Source: Nocardioides sp. Arc9.136 (GTDB taxonomy: Bacteria > Actinomycetota > Actinomycetes > Propionibacteriales > Nocardioidaceae). Taken from it: a DNA stretch of 64,000 nt. How positions within the stretch are numbered: position 1 is the stretch's first letter; each line of letters opens with the position of its first letter. The position numbers and the translations under genes were made by a program. The notes beneath the pieces were generated by a model that was given only the letters and a program-made list of their open reading frames with translations, had not been told where the DNA came from and ran no database searches. Positions 1 to 8,336 of this stretch are shown one piece after another. Where the stretch lies: the NCBI RefSeq assembly GCF_030506255.1, contig NZ_CP113431.1, forward strand, positions 3,173,001-3,237,000. Reading direction: 5' to 3'.

Positions 1-720
1 CCGCCGGTCGAGGGCATTCCCGCCCTCGCCCTCGTCGAGCGCTCCCGCGCGGCCACCACGGAGCTGGACCCGGTGGACCCCCTCGACGAGGGGGCGGCCG
101 ACTACGCCGGGCCGCTGCTCGACGACCTCGACCTCACCGCCTTCAGCCGCTCCGCGCTGGTGCGGATCGCCGACGAGGTCTGCCTGCAGATGCACCTGCT
201 GAACCTCGCGTTCCTCCTCGCGCTGCGGGCGCGCACCGGGGACGACGGGGCCGGCGCCGCCCAGCACCGCACCATCGCGACCAAGCAGCTCACCGGCATC
301 GCCGGTGTCGCCGCGGACCGGATCCGGCGCGCGCTCGACCTGCCCGCCGACGCCGACGGGGCCACCGAGGTGCTCCGGCTGCACCCGCTGCTCAACCCGG
401 CGGCGTACGTCGAGGCGTCGGTCGGCACCCGGTCGGTCACCGTCGCCCCGTCGGCCGCGCACGCGGACGGCGCGTGGGTCACGCTGGTCGGCCCGGGCAG
501 CACCGGTCCGCTGCAGGCGGCCGTGCGCGCCGTCAGCCCCTACCTCGACGTCGAGGTCACGGGCACCGCCGAGCACTGGACGGCCACCGTCGTCACCCGC
601 GAGGAGCCGGCCGAGGAGCCCGACGAGGTCGCGGTGACCCGGATCAGCACGGGCGCCTCCTTCGAGTTCCAGCCGCGGCGCTCGCTGCCGATCACCCCGG
701 TCCACCCGGCGCACGCGTGA
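1..720 (+). CDS. Conserved hypothetical protein, 5' end outside window
   Basis: The reading frame is open from the first base, so the protein starts upstream; 239 codons are visible, ending at TGA 718-720. I do not recognise the family. The visible part is acidic, Ala/Leu-rich and looks soluble and mostly helical in its first half, with no signal peptide or membrane segment. The GTG at 73 is a possible internal start, but coding quality continues upstream of it. The last codons overlap the GTG start of the next gene (GTGA), so the two are probably translationally coupled and may share a function in acyl-CoA metabolism; that link is inference from position only. Confidence 0.75.
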   Translation, partial: PPVEGIPALALVERSRAATTELDPVDPLDEGAADYAGPLLDDLDLTAFSRSALVRIADEVCLQMHLLNLAFLLALRARTGDDGAGAAQHRTIATKQLTGIAGVAADRIRRALDLPADADGATEVLRLHPLLNPAAYVEASVGTRSVTVAPSAAHADGAWVTLVGPGSTGPLQAAVRAVSPYLDVEVTGTAEHWTATVVTREEPAEEPDEVAVTRISTGASFEFQPRRSLPITPVHPAHA

Positions 721-1343
721 GCCACCCGGTCTTCGTCCACGAGGACGTCCCCACCGCCGAGGTCGACCGGCTCGAGGCGCTGCACCGGCCGCTCGCCGAC
801 AGCGTCCGCGAGCTCGTCGACGCCACTATCCGCACCACCGTCGACGACGAGGAGGTGCACGCGGTCCGCGCGGAGGTCGACGCCCTCGTCGCCCGGTTGC
901 GCGCCCGCCAGCTCGACGGCCCCGCCGGCGTCCGCTACAACTCCGAGGCCCGCAGCTGGAGCTGGGGCAACGCCGTGGTCGGCCAGCGCAACGCGGTCGC
1001 GCCGCCGCTGCGGGTCGTCCACGAGCCCGACGGGCTGGCCCACGCCGAGACCGTGCTCGGCGCGGCGTACGAGGGACCGCCCGGCATGGTCCACGGCGGC
1101 GTCGCCGCGATGCTGCTCGACCACGTCATGGGCGAGACGGCGAGCGCGTCCAAGCGGGTGACCTTCACCGGGACGCTCACCATGCGCTACGTCCGGAGCA
1201 CGCCGCTCGGGCCGGTGCGGATCGAGAGCCGCATCGCCCGCGAGGAGGGACGCAAGGTGTTCGTCGTCGCGACGATCGGCGACCCCGACGGGGTGACCGT
1301 CGAGGCCGACGGCGTCTTCATCGTCCCCCGCTGGGCCACCTGA
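717..1343 (+). CDS. PaaI-family (hotdog) acyl-CoA thioesterase
   Basis: 208 aa. The C-terminal half (about residues 90-205) is a hotdog-fold thioesterase: the segment PPGMVHGGVAAMLLDHVMG carries the HGG motif of the PaaI/4HBT family, followed by the strand-rich part with TGTLTMRYVRSTPLGP. The family hydrolyses small or aromatic acyl-CoA esters; the substrate is unknown here. The N-terminal ~85 residues are an extra helical region not usual for a minimal PaaI protein (about 140 aa). Start chosen at GTG 717, which overlaps the upstream stop as GTGA; the much longer open frame further upstream is antisense-like filler within the preceding gene. Confidence 0.85.
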   Translation: MSHPVFVHEDVPTAEVDRLEALHRPLADSVRELVDATIRTTVDDEEVHAVRAEVDALVARLRARQLDGPAGVRYNSEARSWSWGNAVVGQRNAVAPPLRVVHEPDGLAHAETVLGAAYEGPPGMVHGGVAAMLLDHVMGETASASKRVTFTGTLTMRYVRSTPLGPVRIESRIAREEGRKVFVVATIGDPDGVTVEADGVFIVPRWAT

Positions 1344-1346
1344 GGC

Positions 1347-2681
1347 TCACCCCCGCAGCGCCTCCTCGACGAGGTCGGGCCGGGCCTCGGCGAGCACCTC
1401 GTCGCGGTCCTCGGCGAGGACGAACCCGGCCGCGACCGCGGCGTCGGTGGCCCGCTCGTACGCCGCGAGGTAGGCGGCCACGTCGGGGTACGCCGCCGCC
1501 AGCCGCTCGGGCTCGACCGGCAGCGTGCTGCCGAACAGCTCGCAGATGACCGGCGCGCCCGGCTCGGTGTCGCCGGAGAGCACCTCCAGGGCCGCGTCGA
1601 CCGCGGGCGTGCGGACCCCGCCGCGGGCGTTGCCGACCTCGTCGGTCACGAACCGGCCGTCCTCGACCTCGAGCCGCTCGGCCGCGGGTGCGGCCGGTCC
1701 GCCGCGCGCCCACGCCTCGAGGTGCCGGACGGCCGCGCGGACGACGTAGGCCTGCTGGCCGCGGTTCACCGGCCGCGGGCAGGCGAGGTACTGCTCGAAG
1801 TCGCCGATCTGGAACTTGTCGGCGTGCGCGGTGCCCGCGACCTCCCACAGCCGCACGCGGTCGGCGTCCGGCTGCCGCGCGGGCAGGTAGGCCAGGCGGC
1901 CGGTCAGGTCGGTCTCGGTCTGCACCATGACGACCGGCACGTCGAGGTCGTCGCGGACGCGCACCGGCGGGTCGCAGCGGAAGACGCCGATGTCCACCGC
2001 GGCGCCCGGCTCCCCCAGCGGCATCGCGGCGCCGCCGCGGGAGTGCACGAGGAACCCGTCGAACCGGCCGGTGAGCGGCTGAAGGCCGTTGGCGTAGGTC
2101 GTCAGCGCGTACGCCGACTGCGACTCCCCCACCGCGAGCAGGCAGGTGACCGGGCCGGGCCCGCCGGCGAGGTGGTCCACCAGCGCGCCGGCCACCTCGG
2201 TGTAGACGTCGTAGGCGTACGCGTCGCCCGGGTGGTGCAGCGCGGCGTACCGCTCCTGCCCGCGCAGGCCCGCGCTCGGGGCTCCGAGCCCGACCGCGGA
2301 AACCCCGCCCATCACGCCGATGTGCTGGGCGGAGACCCCGGCCCAGGCGTGGCCGCGACGGACGACCTCCTCGGCCAGGTAGGTCCAGTCCGGGGCGGCA
2401 TCGGTGCCGGAGCTGACGTTGAGCCACTCCACCAGCAGGGTGCCGCTGAACGTCGCCGGGTCGGCCGGCGCGCGCAGCACGACCCGGGTGGCGAAGTCGG
2501 CGCGGTCGCGCTCGGCCAGCGCCCACCGTCCGTCCTGGGGCAGCTCGGCCGCGCTCCACGAGCGGGCGGTGCCGCTCGCGACCAGCTCGGACTCGACGTA
2601 CCCCGCCGCGGCGAGGTCGGGGCCGGGCCGGGCGGCCAGCAGGCCGTGCTCGCCGGGCGGGAGGGGCGTCAGCGTGGTCAC
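1347..2681 (-). CDS. Alpha/beta-hydrolase domain protein
   Basis: 444 aa. It fits the alpha/beta hydrolase group often annotated simply as alpha/beta hydrolase domain-containing protein in actinobacteria. Visible features are the nucleophile elbow-like VGESQSAYAL (serine near residue 190), a strand-turn LLVEWLNVSSGTDAAPDW in the N-terminal half, and a late GTAHADKF segment that could supply the catalytic histidine. No signal peptide. It is convergent with the thioesterase gene (3-bp gap) and stands alone on the minus strand. Substrate unknown; esterase-like activity is inferred from the family. Confidence 0.75.
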   Translation of the reverse strand: MTTLTPLPPGEHGLLAARPGPDLAAAGYVESELVASGTARSWSAAELPQDGRWALAERDRADFATRVVLRAPADPATFSGTLLVEWLNVSSGTDAAPDWTYLAEEVVRRGHAWAGVSAQHIGVMGGVSAVGLGAPSAGLRGQERYAALHHPGDAYAYDVYTEVAGALVDHLAGGPGPVTCLLAVGESQSAYALTTYANGLQPLTGRFDGFLVHSRGGAAMPLGEPGAAVDIGVFRCDPPVRVRDDLDVPVVMVQTETDLTGRLAYLPARQPDADRVRLWEVAGTAHADKFQIGDFEQYLACPRPVNRGQQAYVVRAAVRHLEAWARGGPAAPAAERLEVEDGRFVTDEVGNARGGVRTPAVDAALEVLSGDTEPGAPVICELFGSTLPVEPERLAAAYPDVAAYLAAYERATDAAVAAGFVLAEDRDEVLAEARPDLVEEALRG

Positions 2682-2721
2682 CCGACCGATCCTGCCCGGT
2701 CGCGTCGCGCGCGTCCGGCGA

Positions 2722-5700
2722 TCAGACCGACCGCTCCAGGACGACGGTCGTGCCGCTCTCGCTCGGGACCACCCGGACCTCGCCGGCGGCGCTCATCAGC
2801 GCGGCGCCGTGGCCCCGGTCCATGCTCGCCCGGCGCTCGCGCCAGCGGCCGAAGTCCTGCACCTCGACGCGGACCCGGCGCTGGACGTCGTCGACCTCGA
2901 CCCGGACGAGCACGCGGTCGCGCGTCGGCGCCACGGCGTGCTCGACGGAGTTGTTGACCGCCTCGGAGAGGCTGATCAGCACCTCGAACACGTCGCGCTC
3001 GGTCAGCCCCGCGGCCAGCAGGCGGGGACCGACCTCGCGCCGCGCGCGGCCGGCGGCCTCGAGCGCCAGCGGGAGGTCGAGCTCGAGCTCCAGCGGCACC
3101 AGCACCGACTGCGGCGGCGCGCCCGGCGGTCGCTGCAGGACCAGCACCGCGACGTCGTCGGTGCGCTCCCGGCCGGCCACCAGCCCGAGCACGTCGTCGA
3201 CGATCGCGTGCACGTCGTCTCCTGCCCGGCTCGCGAGCAGCTGCACGAGCCGCTCGGGGCCGCCCTCCAGCTGGGTCGCGCGGTCCTCGACCAGCCCGTC
3301 GGTGTAGGCGACCAGGGTCGCGCCGGCCGGCACCTGCGTGCTCCCCGCGGACGGGGCCAGGCCGAAGGCCGCGCCGAGCGGCGGGGTGACCTCGCCGCCG
3401 AGCAGCTCCGCGCCGCCGTCGGGGCCGAGCAGCACCGGAGGCGGGTGCCCGGCGTTGCACCAGCTCAGCGTGCCGGAGACGACGTCGAGGTGACCCAGGA
3501 ACATCGTCGTGAACGACGCCCCGGGCATCCGGTCCATCAGCTCGTCGAGGGCGGCGACGCTCTCGGTGGGGCTCAGCCCCTCCAGCGCGTAGGCGCGGAC
3601 GGCGGTCCGCAGCTGGCCCATGACCAGCGCGCTGGTCAGCCCCTGCCCGGCCACGTCGCCCATGCACAGCGCCACCCGGCCGTCGGGCAGCGCGAGCACG
3701 TCGTACCAGTCGCCGCCGACCTGGACCGAGCGCTCGGCGGGACGGTACGCCGCGGCGAGCCGCAGCCCGGCGACGTCGGGGAGCCGCTCGGGCAGCAGGG
3801 CCCGCTGCAGCGTGGAGGCGACGACCACGTCGCGCTCGGCGTGCCAGCCCTCCTCGACGACCGCGGCGAGCACGCGGGTCACCGGCTCCAGGAGGGCCCG
3901 GCTCTGCGGGCGCAGCGCCGCCGCGGCGGGCAGCCGGACCTCGAGGGTGCCGAGCCGGCGGTCGCCCCGGCCCCGCACGGTCGCGGAGATCAGCTCGGCC
4001 GACGCGCTCGGCGCACCGGCGCGGAAGGTCACGTCGGGCCCGCCGTCCTCGGCGGCCAGCGTCAGCACCACCTCGTCGGCCGGGAGCAGCGCGCGGACCT
4101 GCTCGACCAGGCTGCCCAGCGCGTCGTCGAGCCGCCGGCCGGAGGTGATCAGCGCCGCGGCGTCGGCCAGCTCGCGCAGCTGCGCGACGTGCTGGGTGCG
4201 CTGGCGGGCCAGGCGCAGGGTGGTGCGCAGCCGCGCGAGCAGGTCGGAGCTGGCGAACGGCTTGACGACGTAGTCGTCGGCGCCCAGGTCCAGGCCCTCG
4301 GCCGACGCGCCCTCACCGGCCCGCGCGGAGAGCACGACGATCGGGAGCGTCGCGGTGCGCGGGTCCGCGCGCAGCGCCCGGACCAGCTCGAACCCGTCGA
4401 GCCGCGGCATCATCACGTCGGTCAGCAGCAGGTCCGGGACCTCGCGCAGGGCCAGGTCGAGGGCCACCCGGCCGTCGGCCACGGCGGTCACCTCCCACCC
4501 CTCGCCCTCCAGGAGCCGAGTGACGTGCTCGCGCATGTCGGCGTTGTCGTCGGCGACCAGGACGCGCGTCCGGTCGCCGGGAGGTACGTCGCCGGCCCGG
4601 CCGGCCGGCTCGGCGGACCGCTCGAGCGACACCCACGACTCCGCCTCCTCGACCGCGGCCGCCAGCCGCGGGCCGGACGTGCCGGGCGTGCCGTCCGTGC
4701 CGTGCGCACCTCGGGTCGGCGCCGGGGCGGAGCGGACGGGCAGCCGCACGGTGAAGGTCGTGCCGGCGCCGACCCGGCTGTCGACGTCGACCGTGCCGCC
4801 GTGCAGCGCCACCAGCTCGCCGACGAGCGCCAGGCCGATGCCCGAGCCCTCGTGGCTGCGGGAGCGGGCGCCGCGGGCGCGGTGGAACCGGTCGAAGAGC
4901 CGGGGCAGGTCCTCCTCGGCGACCCCGACGCCGGTGTCGGCCACGACGAGCCGGACCTCCTCCGCGTCGCCCTCGAGCCGGACCGTGATGCCGCCGGTGA
5001 AGGTGAACTTCAGCGCGTTGGAGAGCAGGTTCGTCACGATCGTCTCCCAGTGCACCGGGTCGACGAGCGTCGGCGGCAGGGCGGCGCAGGCGACGTCCAG
5101 GGTCAGCCCGCCGCGCTCGACCGCGGCCCTGAAGCCGCTGGCGACGTCGGAGGTGAGCGCCGGCAGGTCGACGACCTCGGGCTCGCTCGCGGCGGCCCCC
5201 GCCTCGAGGGAGGAGAAGGTGAGCAGGTTGTTGACGAGCTTGAGCAGCCGCCGCGAGGCCCGCAGGGCCGTGCCGACCCGGTCGCGCTGCGCCGGAGCGA
5301 GCGGTTCCTCCTGGTCCTCCAGCGCGTCGCCGAGCGGTCCGAGCATCAGCGTCAGCGGGGTGCGGAACTCGTGGCTGACGTTGGTGAAGAACTCGGTCTT
5401 CACCCGGTCCAGCTCGGCCAGCGCCTCCGCGCGGGCGCGCTCCTCCTCGTAGGCCAGCGCGTTGCGCAGCGCCGTCCCGACCTGCTGGGCGAGGAGACCG
5501 AGGAAGGAGCGGTACAGGTCGTCGAGCGCCCGGCTCGGCGAGACCCCGGCGACCAGGACGCCGAGCGGGGTGCGGGGGTCCGCCGACGGGATCGGGATCG
5601 ACACCGCCTCGGTGACCGGCTCGGAGAACGCGCCGCCGAGGACCTGCGTGCCGGGCGGCACCGCGACGGTCGTGGCGGCGCCGCGGCCGGCGGCGCCGAG

Positions 5701-6402
5701 GCCCCACGGGTCGTCGTCCCCGGCCAGGTCGGCCGCCTCGGGCAGACCGTCGATCGAGGCGGCGACGCGGCGCAGGCGGTCCCCCGAGCGCAGGTAGAGA
5801 CCGACGAACGGCACGTCGAGGGGCCGCTCCTCGACCGCGGCCAGGATCCGGCCGGCGACCTCGTCGACGGGCACGGTGGTGTCGTCGGCCAGCGTGACGG
5901 CCTGGAGCAGGCGCAGCCGCCGCTCGCCGACCACCTGCTCGGTCACCTCCGAGCAGACCGTGAGCACGCCCCGGGTCACGCCCTCGTCGTCCTCGGCCGG
6001 TGCGTGGCTGACGCTGAAGTACGCCTCCTCGCGGTAGCCGGCCCGCTCGAGCAGCAGCTGCAGGGCCGGCACCCAGCTCGCGACCCCGGTCGCCATGGCC
6101 TCGGCGATGAGCGGGCCGAGGACGGGCCAGCCCTCCGAGAGGGTCACCCGGCAGTCGCCGCCCATCGCGGCGGGGTGGCGGTCGCCGATGAGCGCGGAGT
6201 AGGCGTCGTTGTAGATCTGGGTGAACTGCTCGCCCCAGAGGATCAGCATCGGGTAGCGCGAGGACTGCGCCGTGCGCACCAGCACCCGCAGCGTCTCGGG
6301 CCAGGTGTCCGGCTCGCCGACCGGTGTCGCGGACCAGTCCGTGCGCGCCATCAGGCGCCCGACGGGGGTGCCCTCGTCGAACAGGTCGCGCCGCTGGCCC
6401 AC
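2722..6402 (-). CDS. Hybrid PAS/GAF sensor histidine kinase with receiver, PP2C phosphatase and anti-sigma-like ATPase domains
   Basis: 1226 aa, multi-module. In order: PAS-like sensor (about 1-150), GAF-like region (about 190-330), HisKA with phospho-acceptor His344 in NVSHEFRTPL, HATPase with the N box NLLSNALKF near 460 and GSGIGLAL, a receiver domain with VADDN and phospho-acceptor Asp662 in TDVMMPRLDG, a further sensor-like linker, a SpoIIE/PP2C phosphatase (GGDWYD near 900, GDVAGQG), and a C-terminal RsbW-like HATPase with SEAVNNSVEHA (about 1145). No membrane segments. This is a one-protein phosphorelay/partner-switching architecture, probably controlling an anti-sigma/sigma route. GTG 6402 is preferred because AAGGAGG lies just upstream; the longer frame from 6510 would overlap the next gene. 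Confidence 0.9.
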   Translation of the reverse strand: MGQRRDLFDEGTPVGRLMARTDWSATPVGEPDTWPETLRVLVRTAQSSRYPMLILWGEQFTQIYNDAYSALIGDRHPAAMGGDCRVTLSEGWPVLGPLIAEAMATGVASWVPALQLLLERAGYREEAYFSVSHAPAEDDEGVTRGVLTVCSEVTEQVVGERRLRLLQAVTLADDTTVPVDEVAGRILAAVEERPLDVPFVGLYLRSGDRLRRVAASIDGLPEAADLAGDDDPWGLGAAGRGAATTVAVPPGTQVLGGAFSEPVTEAVSIPIPSADPRTPLGVLVAGVSPSRALDDLYRSFLGLLAQQVGTALRNALAYEEERARAEALAELDRVKTEFFTNVSHEFRTPLTLMLGPLGDALEDQEEPLAPAQRDRVGTALRASRRLLKLVNNLLTFSSLEAGAAASEPEVVDLPALTSDVASGFRAAVERGGLTLDVACAALPPTLVDPVHWETIVTNLLSNALKFTFTGGITVRLEGDAEEVRLVVADTGVGVAEEDLPRLFDRFHRARGARSRSHEGSGIGLALVGELVALHGGTVDVDSRVGAGTTFTVRLPVRSAPAPTRGAHGTDGTPGTSGPRLAAAVEEAESWVSLERSAEPAGRAGDVPPGDRTRVLVADDNADMREHVTRLLEGEGWEVTAVADGRVALDLALREVPDLLLTDVMMPRLDGFELVRALRADPRTATLPIVVLSARAGEGASAEGLDLGADDYVVKPFASSDLLARLRTTLRLARQRTQHVAQLRELADAAALITSGRRLDDALGSLVEQVRALLPADEVVLTLAAEDGGPDVTFRAGAPSASAELISATVRGRGDRRLGTLEVRLPAAAALRPQSRALLEPVTRVLAAVVEEGWHAERDVVVASTLQRALLPERLPDVAGLRLAAAYRPAERSVQVGGDWYDVLALPDGRVALCMGDVAGQGLTSALVMGQLRTAVRAYALEGLSPTESVAALDELMDRMPGASFTTMFLGHLDVVSGTLSWCNAGHPPPVLLGPDGGAELLGGEVTPPLGAAFGLAPSAGSTQVPAGATLVAYTDGLVEDRATQLEGGPERLVQLLASRAGDDVHAIVDDVLGLVAGRERTDDVAVLVLQRPPGAPPQSVLVPLELELDLPLALEAAGRARREVGPRLLAAGLTERDVFEVLISLSEAVNNSVEHAVAPTRDRVLVRVEVDDVQRRVRVEVQDFGRWRERRASMDRGHGAALMSAAGEVRVVPSESGTTVVLERSV

Positions 6403-6454
6403 CAGGCCTCCTTCCGCCGTGCCGCGGCGGGAGCCTACGCGACGGGCACGACGC

Positions 6455-7879
6455 TCATTCCTCCCCGGCGCCCAGCGCGTCGAGAGCGGCCACCAGCGGG
6501 CGCCAGGCACCGGTCGCGTCGTGCTCGGCGGCCGCGGCCCGCAGGCGTCGTACGTCGGCGGCGAGGGCCTGCCCGTCCTCGTCGAGCAGGCCGGAGAAGC
6601 GGGGGTCGAGCAGCCACCGGGCGTCGTCGGAGGCGCGTGCCGCGACCGCGTCGAGGAAGATCTCGAGGTTCCGGGCCCGCTCCTCGAGCCGCCCGCCCGG
6701 GAGCGTCAGCCAGGACAGCTGCCCGCCCCACAGCTGCCCGCGCGCGGCGTCGTCGTCGACGTCGAGCACCGTGCCGACCTCGCCGACGACGCCGTGCTGC
6801 TCGCGGTGCACCTGGACCTCCTGGGCCAGCCGGACCACGTTGTCGTCGGTCATCGAGGAGCCGACGACGAGCAGGTGCCGGGTGAGCAGGAGGTTCTGCA
6901 GCATCGCCCCCGTCGGCCCCACCTCGGCGGTGAACCGGACGACGTCGCGGCGGGTCAGCACGATGCTCTCGGGGTGGTCGACGTCGCCGTGCAGCTTCAG
7001 CACCCAGCCGGCCGCCTCGAGCGGGCTGGCCCACGGCAGCACCGCCACGTCCCCGCCGGCCGCGCGCACGGCGGTCTCGTAGAGCCGGTCGTAGTTCGTC
7101 GTCACCGTCGCCCGGCACCCCAGGCCGGCCAGCAGCCCGTGGGCCAGCGACCCGCGCTCCGCACCCCCGCACAGCTCCGCGACCCGCTCGCCGAGGTCGG
7201 GCACCCGCTGCTCGAGGAGCTGCGCCCGGTCGAGGAGGGTGAGCCGGTCGACCGCCGGGCCGTCGTGCCCGCCGGTGCGCTCGGCGAGCAGCCGCAGCAT
7301 CCGGCCCCACGACGGCAGGCCGGCCGGGACGCTGACGCCGGCCCCCAGGAACAGCGCGAGGTCCCCGCGACGGGCGAGGGCGCCGAGCCGGTCGGCCTCG
7401 GCGGCCAGCCCCTCCTCGAGCGGCGGCGCCGCCAGGCCGGCCCGGACGTGCTGGGCCGCGGCGTGCACCGCGGCGTCCGGGACGACGACGGCGACGTCGA
7501 GGTCGACCCGCTGCACGGCGTCGAGCAGCCCGGCCAGCAGCTCCTGGAGCACCTCGCCGCGGTCCCGGTCGTGGCCGCCGCCCTCGAGGCCGAGCACCGG
7601 CACCGCGAGCACGGGCTTGACCCGTCCGCCGGCCGGCGGGAGGTCGCTGGCCGCCACCTCCTCGACGACGGCCAGCACGCGGCGTACCAGCTCCGCGGGC
7701 GGGACGCCGTCACCGGAGCCGACGCTGACGAACCAGACCGACGGGCCGCCGTCGAGCACGGGGCGCCAGCTGTCGGCGACCTCGCCGGAGTCGTTCGTGG
7801 GCACGACGGCGGCGTCGTGGACGACCGTCTCGATGCGGCCGCGGACGAGGAACAGGTGGCCTGGGTACGTCGTCGGCAT
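6455..7879 (-). CDS. SIR2-domain protein with N-terminal macro-like domain
   Basis: 474 aa, starting at ATG 7879. Residues 165-430 are a SIR2-type NAD-binding domain: FLGAGVSVPAGLPSW (177-191), TTNYD with the conserved Asn near 262, and KLHGDVD with the candidate catalytic His297. The first 150 residues resemble a macro (ADP-ribose-binding) fold: VVHDAAVVPTNDSGEV near the start and VPVLGLEGGGHDRDRGEVL (93-111), like the phosphate-binding loop. SIR2 domains of this kind act as NAD+ hydrolases or deacylases, several in phage defence. No signal peptide or TM segment. A small MbcA/ParS-like gene lies 76 bp upstream on the same strand. NAD+ consumption is inferred, not shown. Confidence 0.8.
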   Translation of the reverse strand: MPTTYPGHLFLVRGRIETVVHDAAVVPTNDSGEVADSWRPVLDGGPSVWFVSVGSGDGVPPAELVRRVLAVVEEVAASDLPPAGGRVKPVLAVPVLGLEGGGHDRDRGEVLQELLAGLLDAVQRVDLDVAVVVPDAAVHAAAQHVRAGLAAPPLEEGLAAEADRLGALARRGDLALFLGAGVSVPAGLPSWGRMLRLLAERTGGHDGPAVDRLTLLDRAQLLEQRVPDLGERVAELCGGAERGSLAHGLLAGLGCRATVTTNYDRLYETAVRAAGGDVAVLPWASPLEAAGWVLKLHGDVDHPESIVLTRRDVVRFTAEVGPTGAMLQNLLLTRHLLVVGSSMTDDNVVRLAQEVQVHREQHGVVGEVGTVLDVDDDAARGQLWGGQLSWLTLPGGRLEERARNLEIFLDAVAARASDDARWLLDPRFSGLLDEDGQALAADVRRLRAAAAEHDATGAWRPLVAALDALGAGEE

Positions 7880-7955
7880 CTCCGCCGCTCGGTCCCCCGC
7901 CCCGGCCGGTCGCAGACCCGGCGGAGCCGTCAGCGGCGTGGCCGGGCCACCCGGG

Positions 7956-8246
7956 TCAGGTGCCGCAGGGCCGGTCGGAGCCGGCCAGCGCGAGGACGCG
8001 GCCGACGTGGGCGGGCAGCAGGTCGACCGGTGCCGCACGGCCGGGGAGCCCGGGGTTCGGCTCGGTGAACCAGCCGGCGATCGCGTCCAGGTCGTAGCCC
8101 TGGTCGGCCAGCACCGCGGCCACGGCCTCGACGTCGTCACGTGGCGTCCCCGCGTCGTCGTACCAGAAGGCGGGACGGTCGCGCCGCTCCCCGCGCTCGA
8201 CGGTCCGCAGCGCGACCGTCCCAGCTCCGCTCGAGGCCAGCCCCAT
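7956..8246 (-). CDS. Small protein resembling MbcA/ParS/Xre toxin-binding antitoxins
   Basis: 96 aa. The C-terminal half (about 40-90) reads AVAAVLADQGYDLDAIAGWF, then TEPNPGLPGRAAPVDLLPAH and VGRVLALAG, which fits the W-(L/F)-x-x-PNP-x-L-x-G-x-x-P-x-x-LL pattern of the DUF2384 toxin-binding domain found in MbcA, ParS and Xre antitoxins of RES-type toxins. The N-terminal 40 residues show no clear HTH. ATG 8246 is chosen over ATG 8252 because GGAG sits 7 nt upstream of it. No RES toxin is adjacent; instead the next gene on the same strand encodes a SIR2-domain protein, so this may be its regulator or antitoxin. Family assignment is by eye and moderate. Confidence 0.6.
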   Translation of the reverse strand: MGLASSGAGTVALRTVERGERRDRPAFWYDDAGTPRDDVEAVAAVLADQGYDLDAIAGWFTEPNPGLPGRAAPVDLLPAHVGRVLALAGSDRPCGT

Positions 8247-8336
8247 GTCCATGCTCCTACGGTGCCTGCCGGCGCCTGTGACCATGCTCACCCCAGGGGG
8301 TGACGCGCGTTGGTGGAGCGGGTACGGGGCCAGACG

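Noticed and set aside
2404..6885. Long open frame of 1493 codons on the plus strand
   Set aside because: It is antisense to the hybrid kinase and its product is low-complexity (R, G, A, H, Q rich) with no domain; such frames are common opposite high-GC genes.
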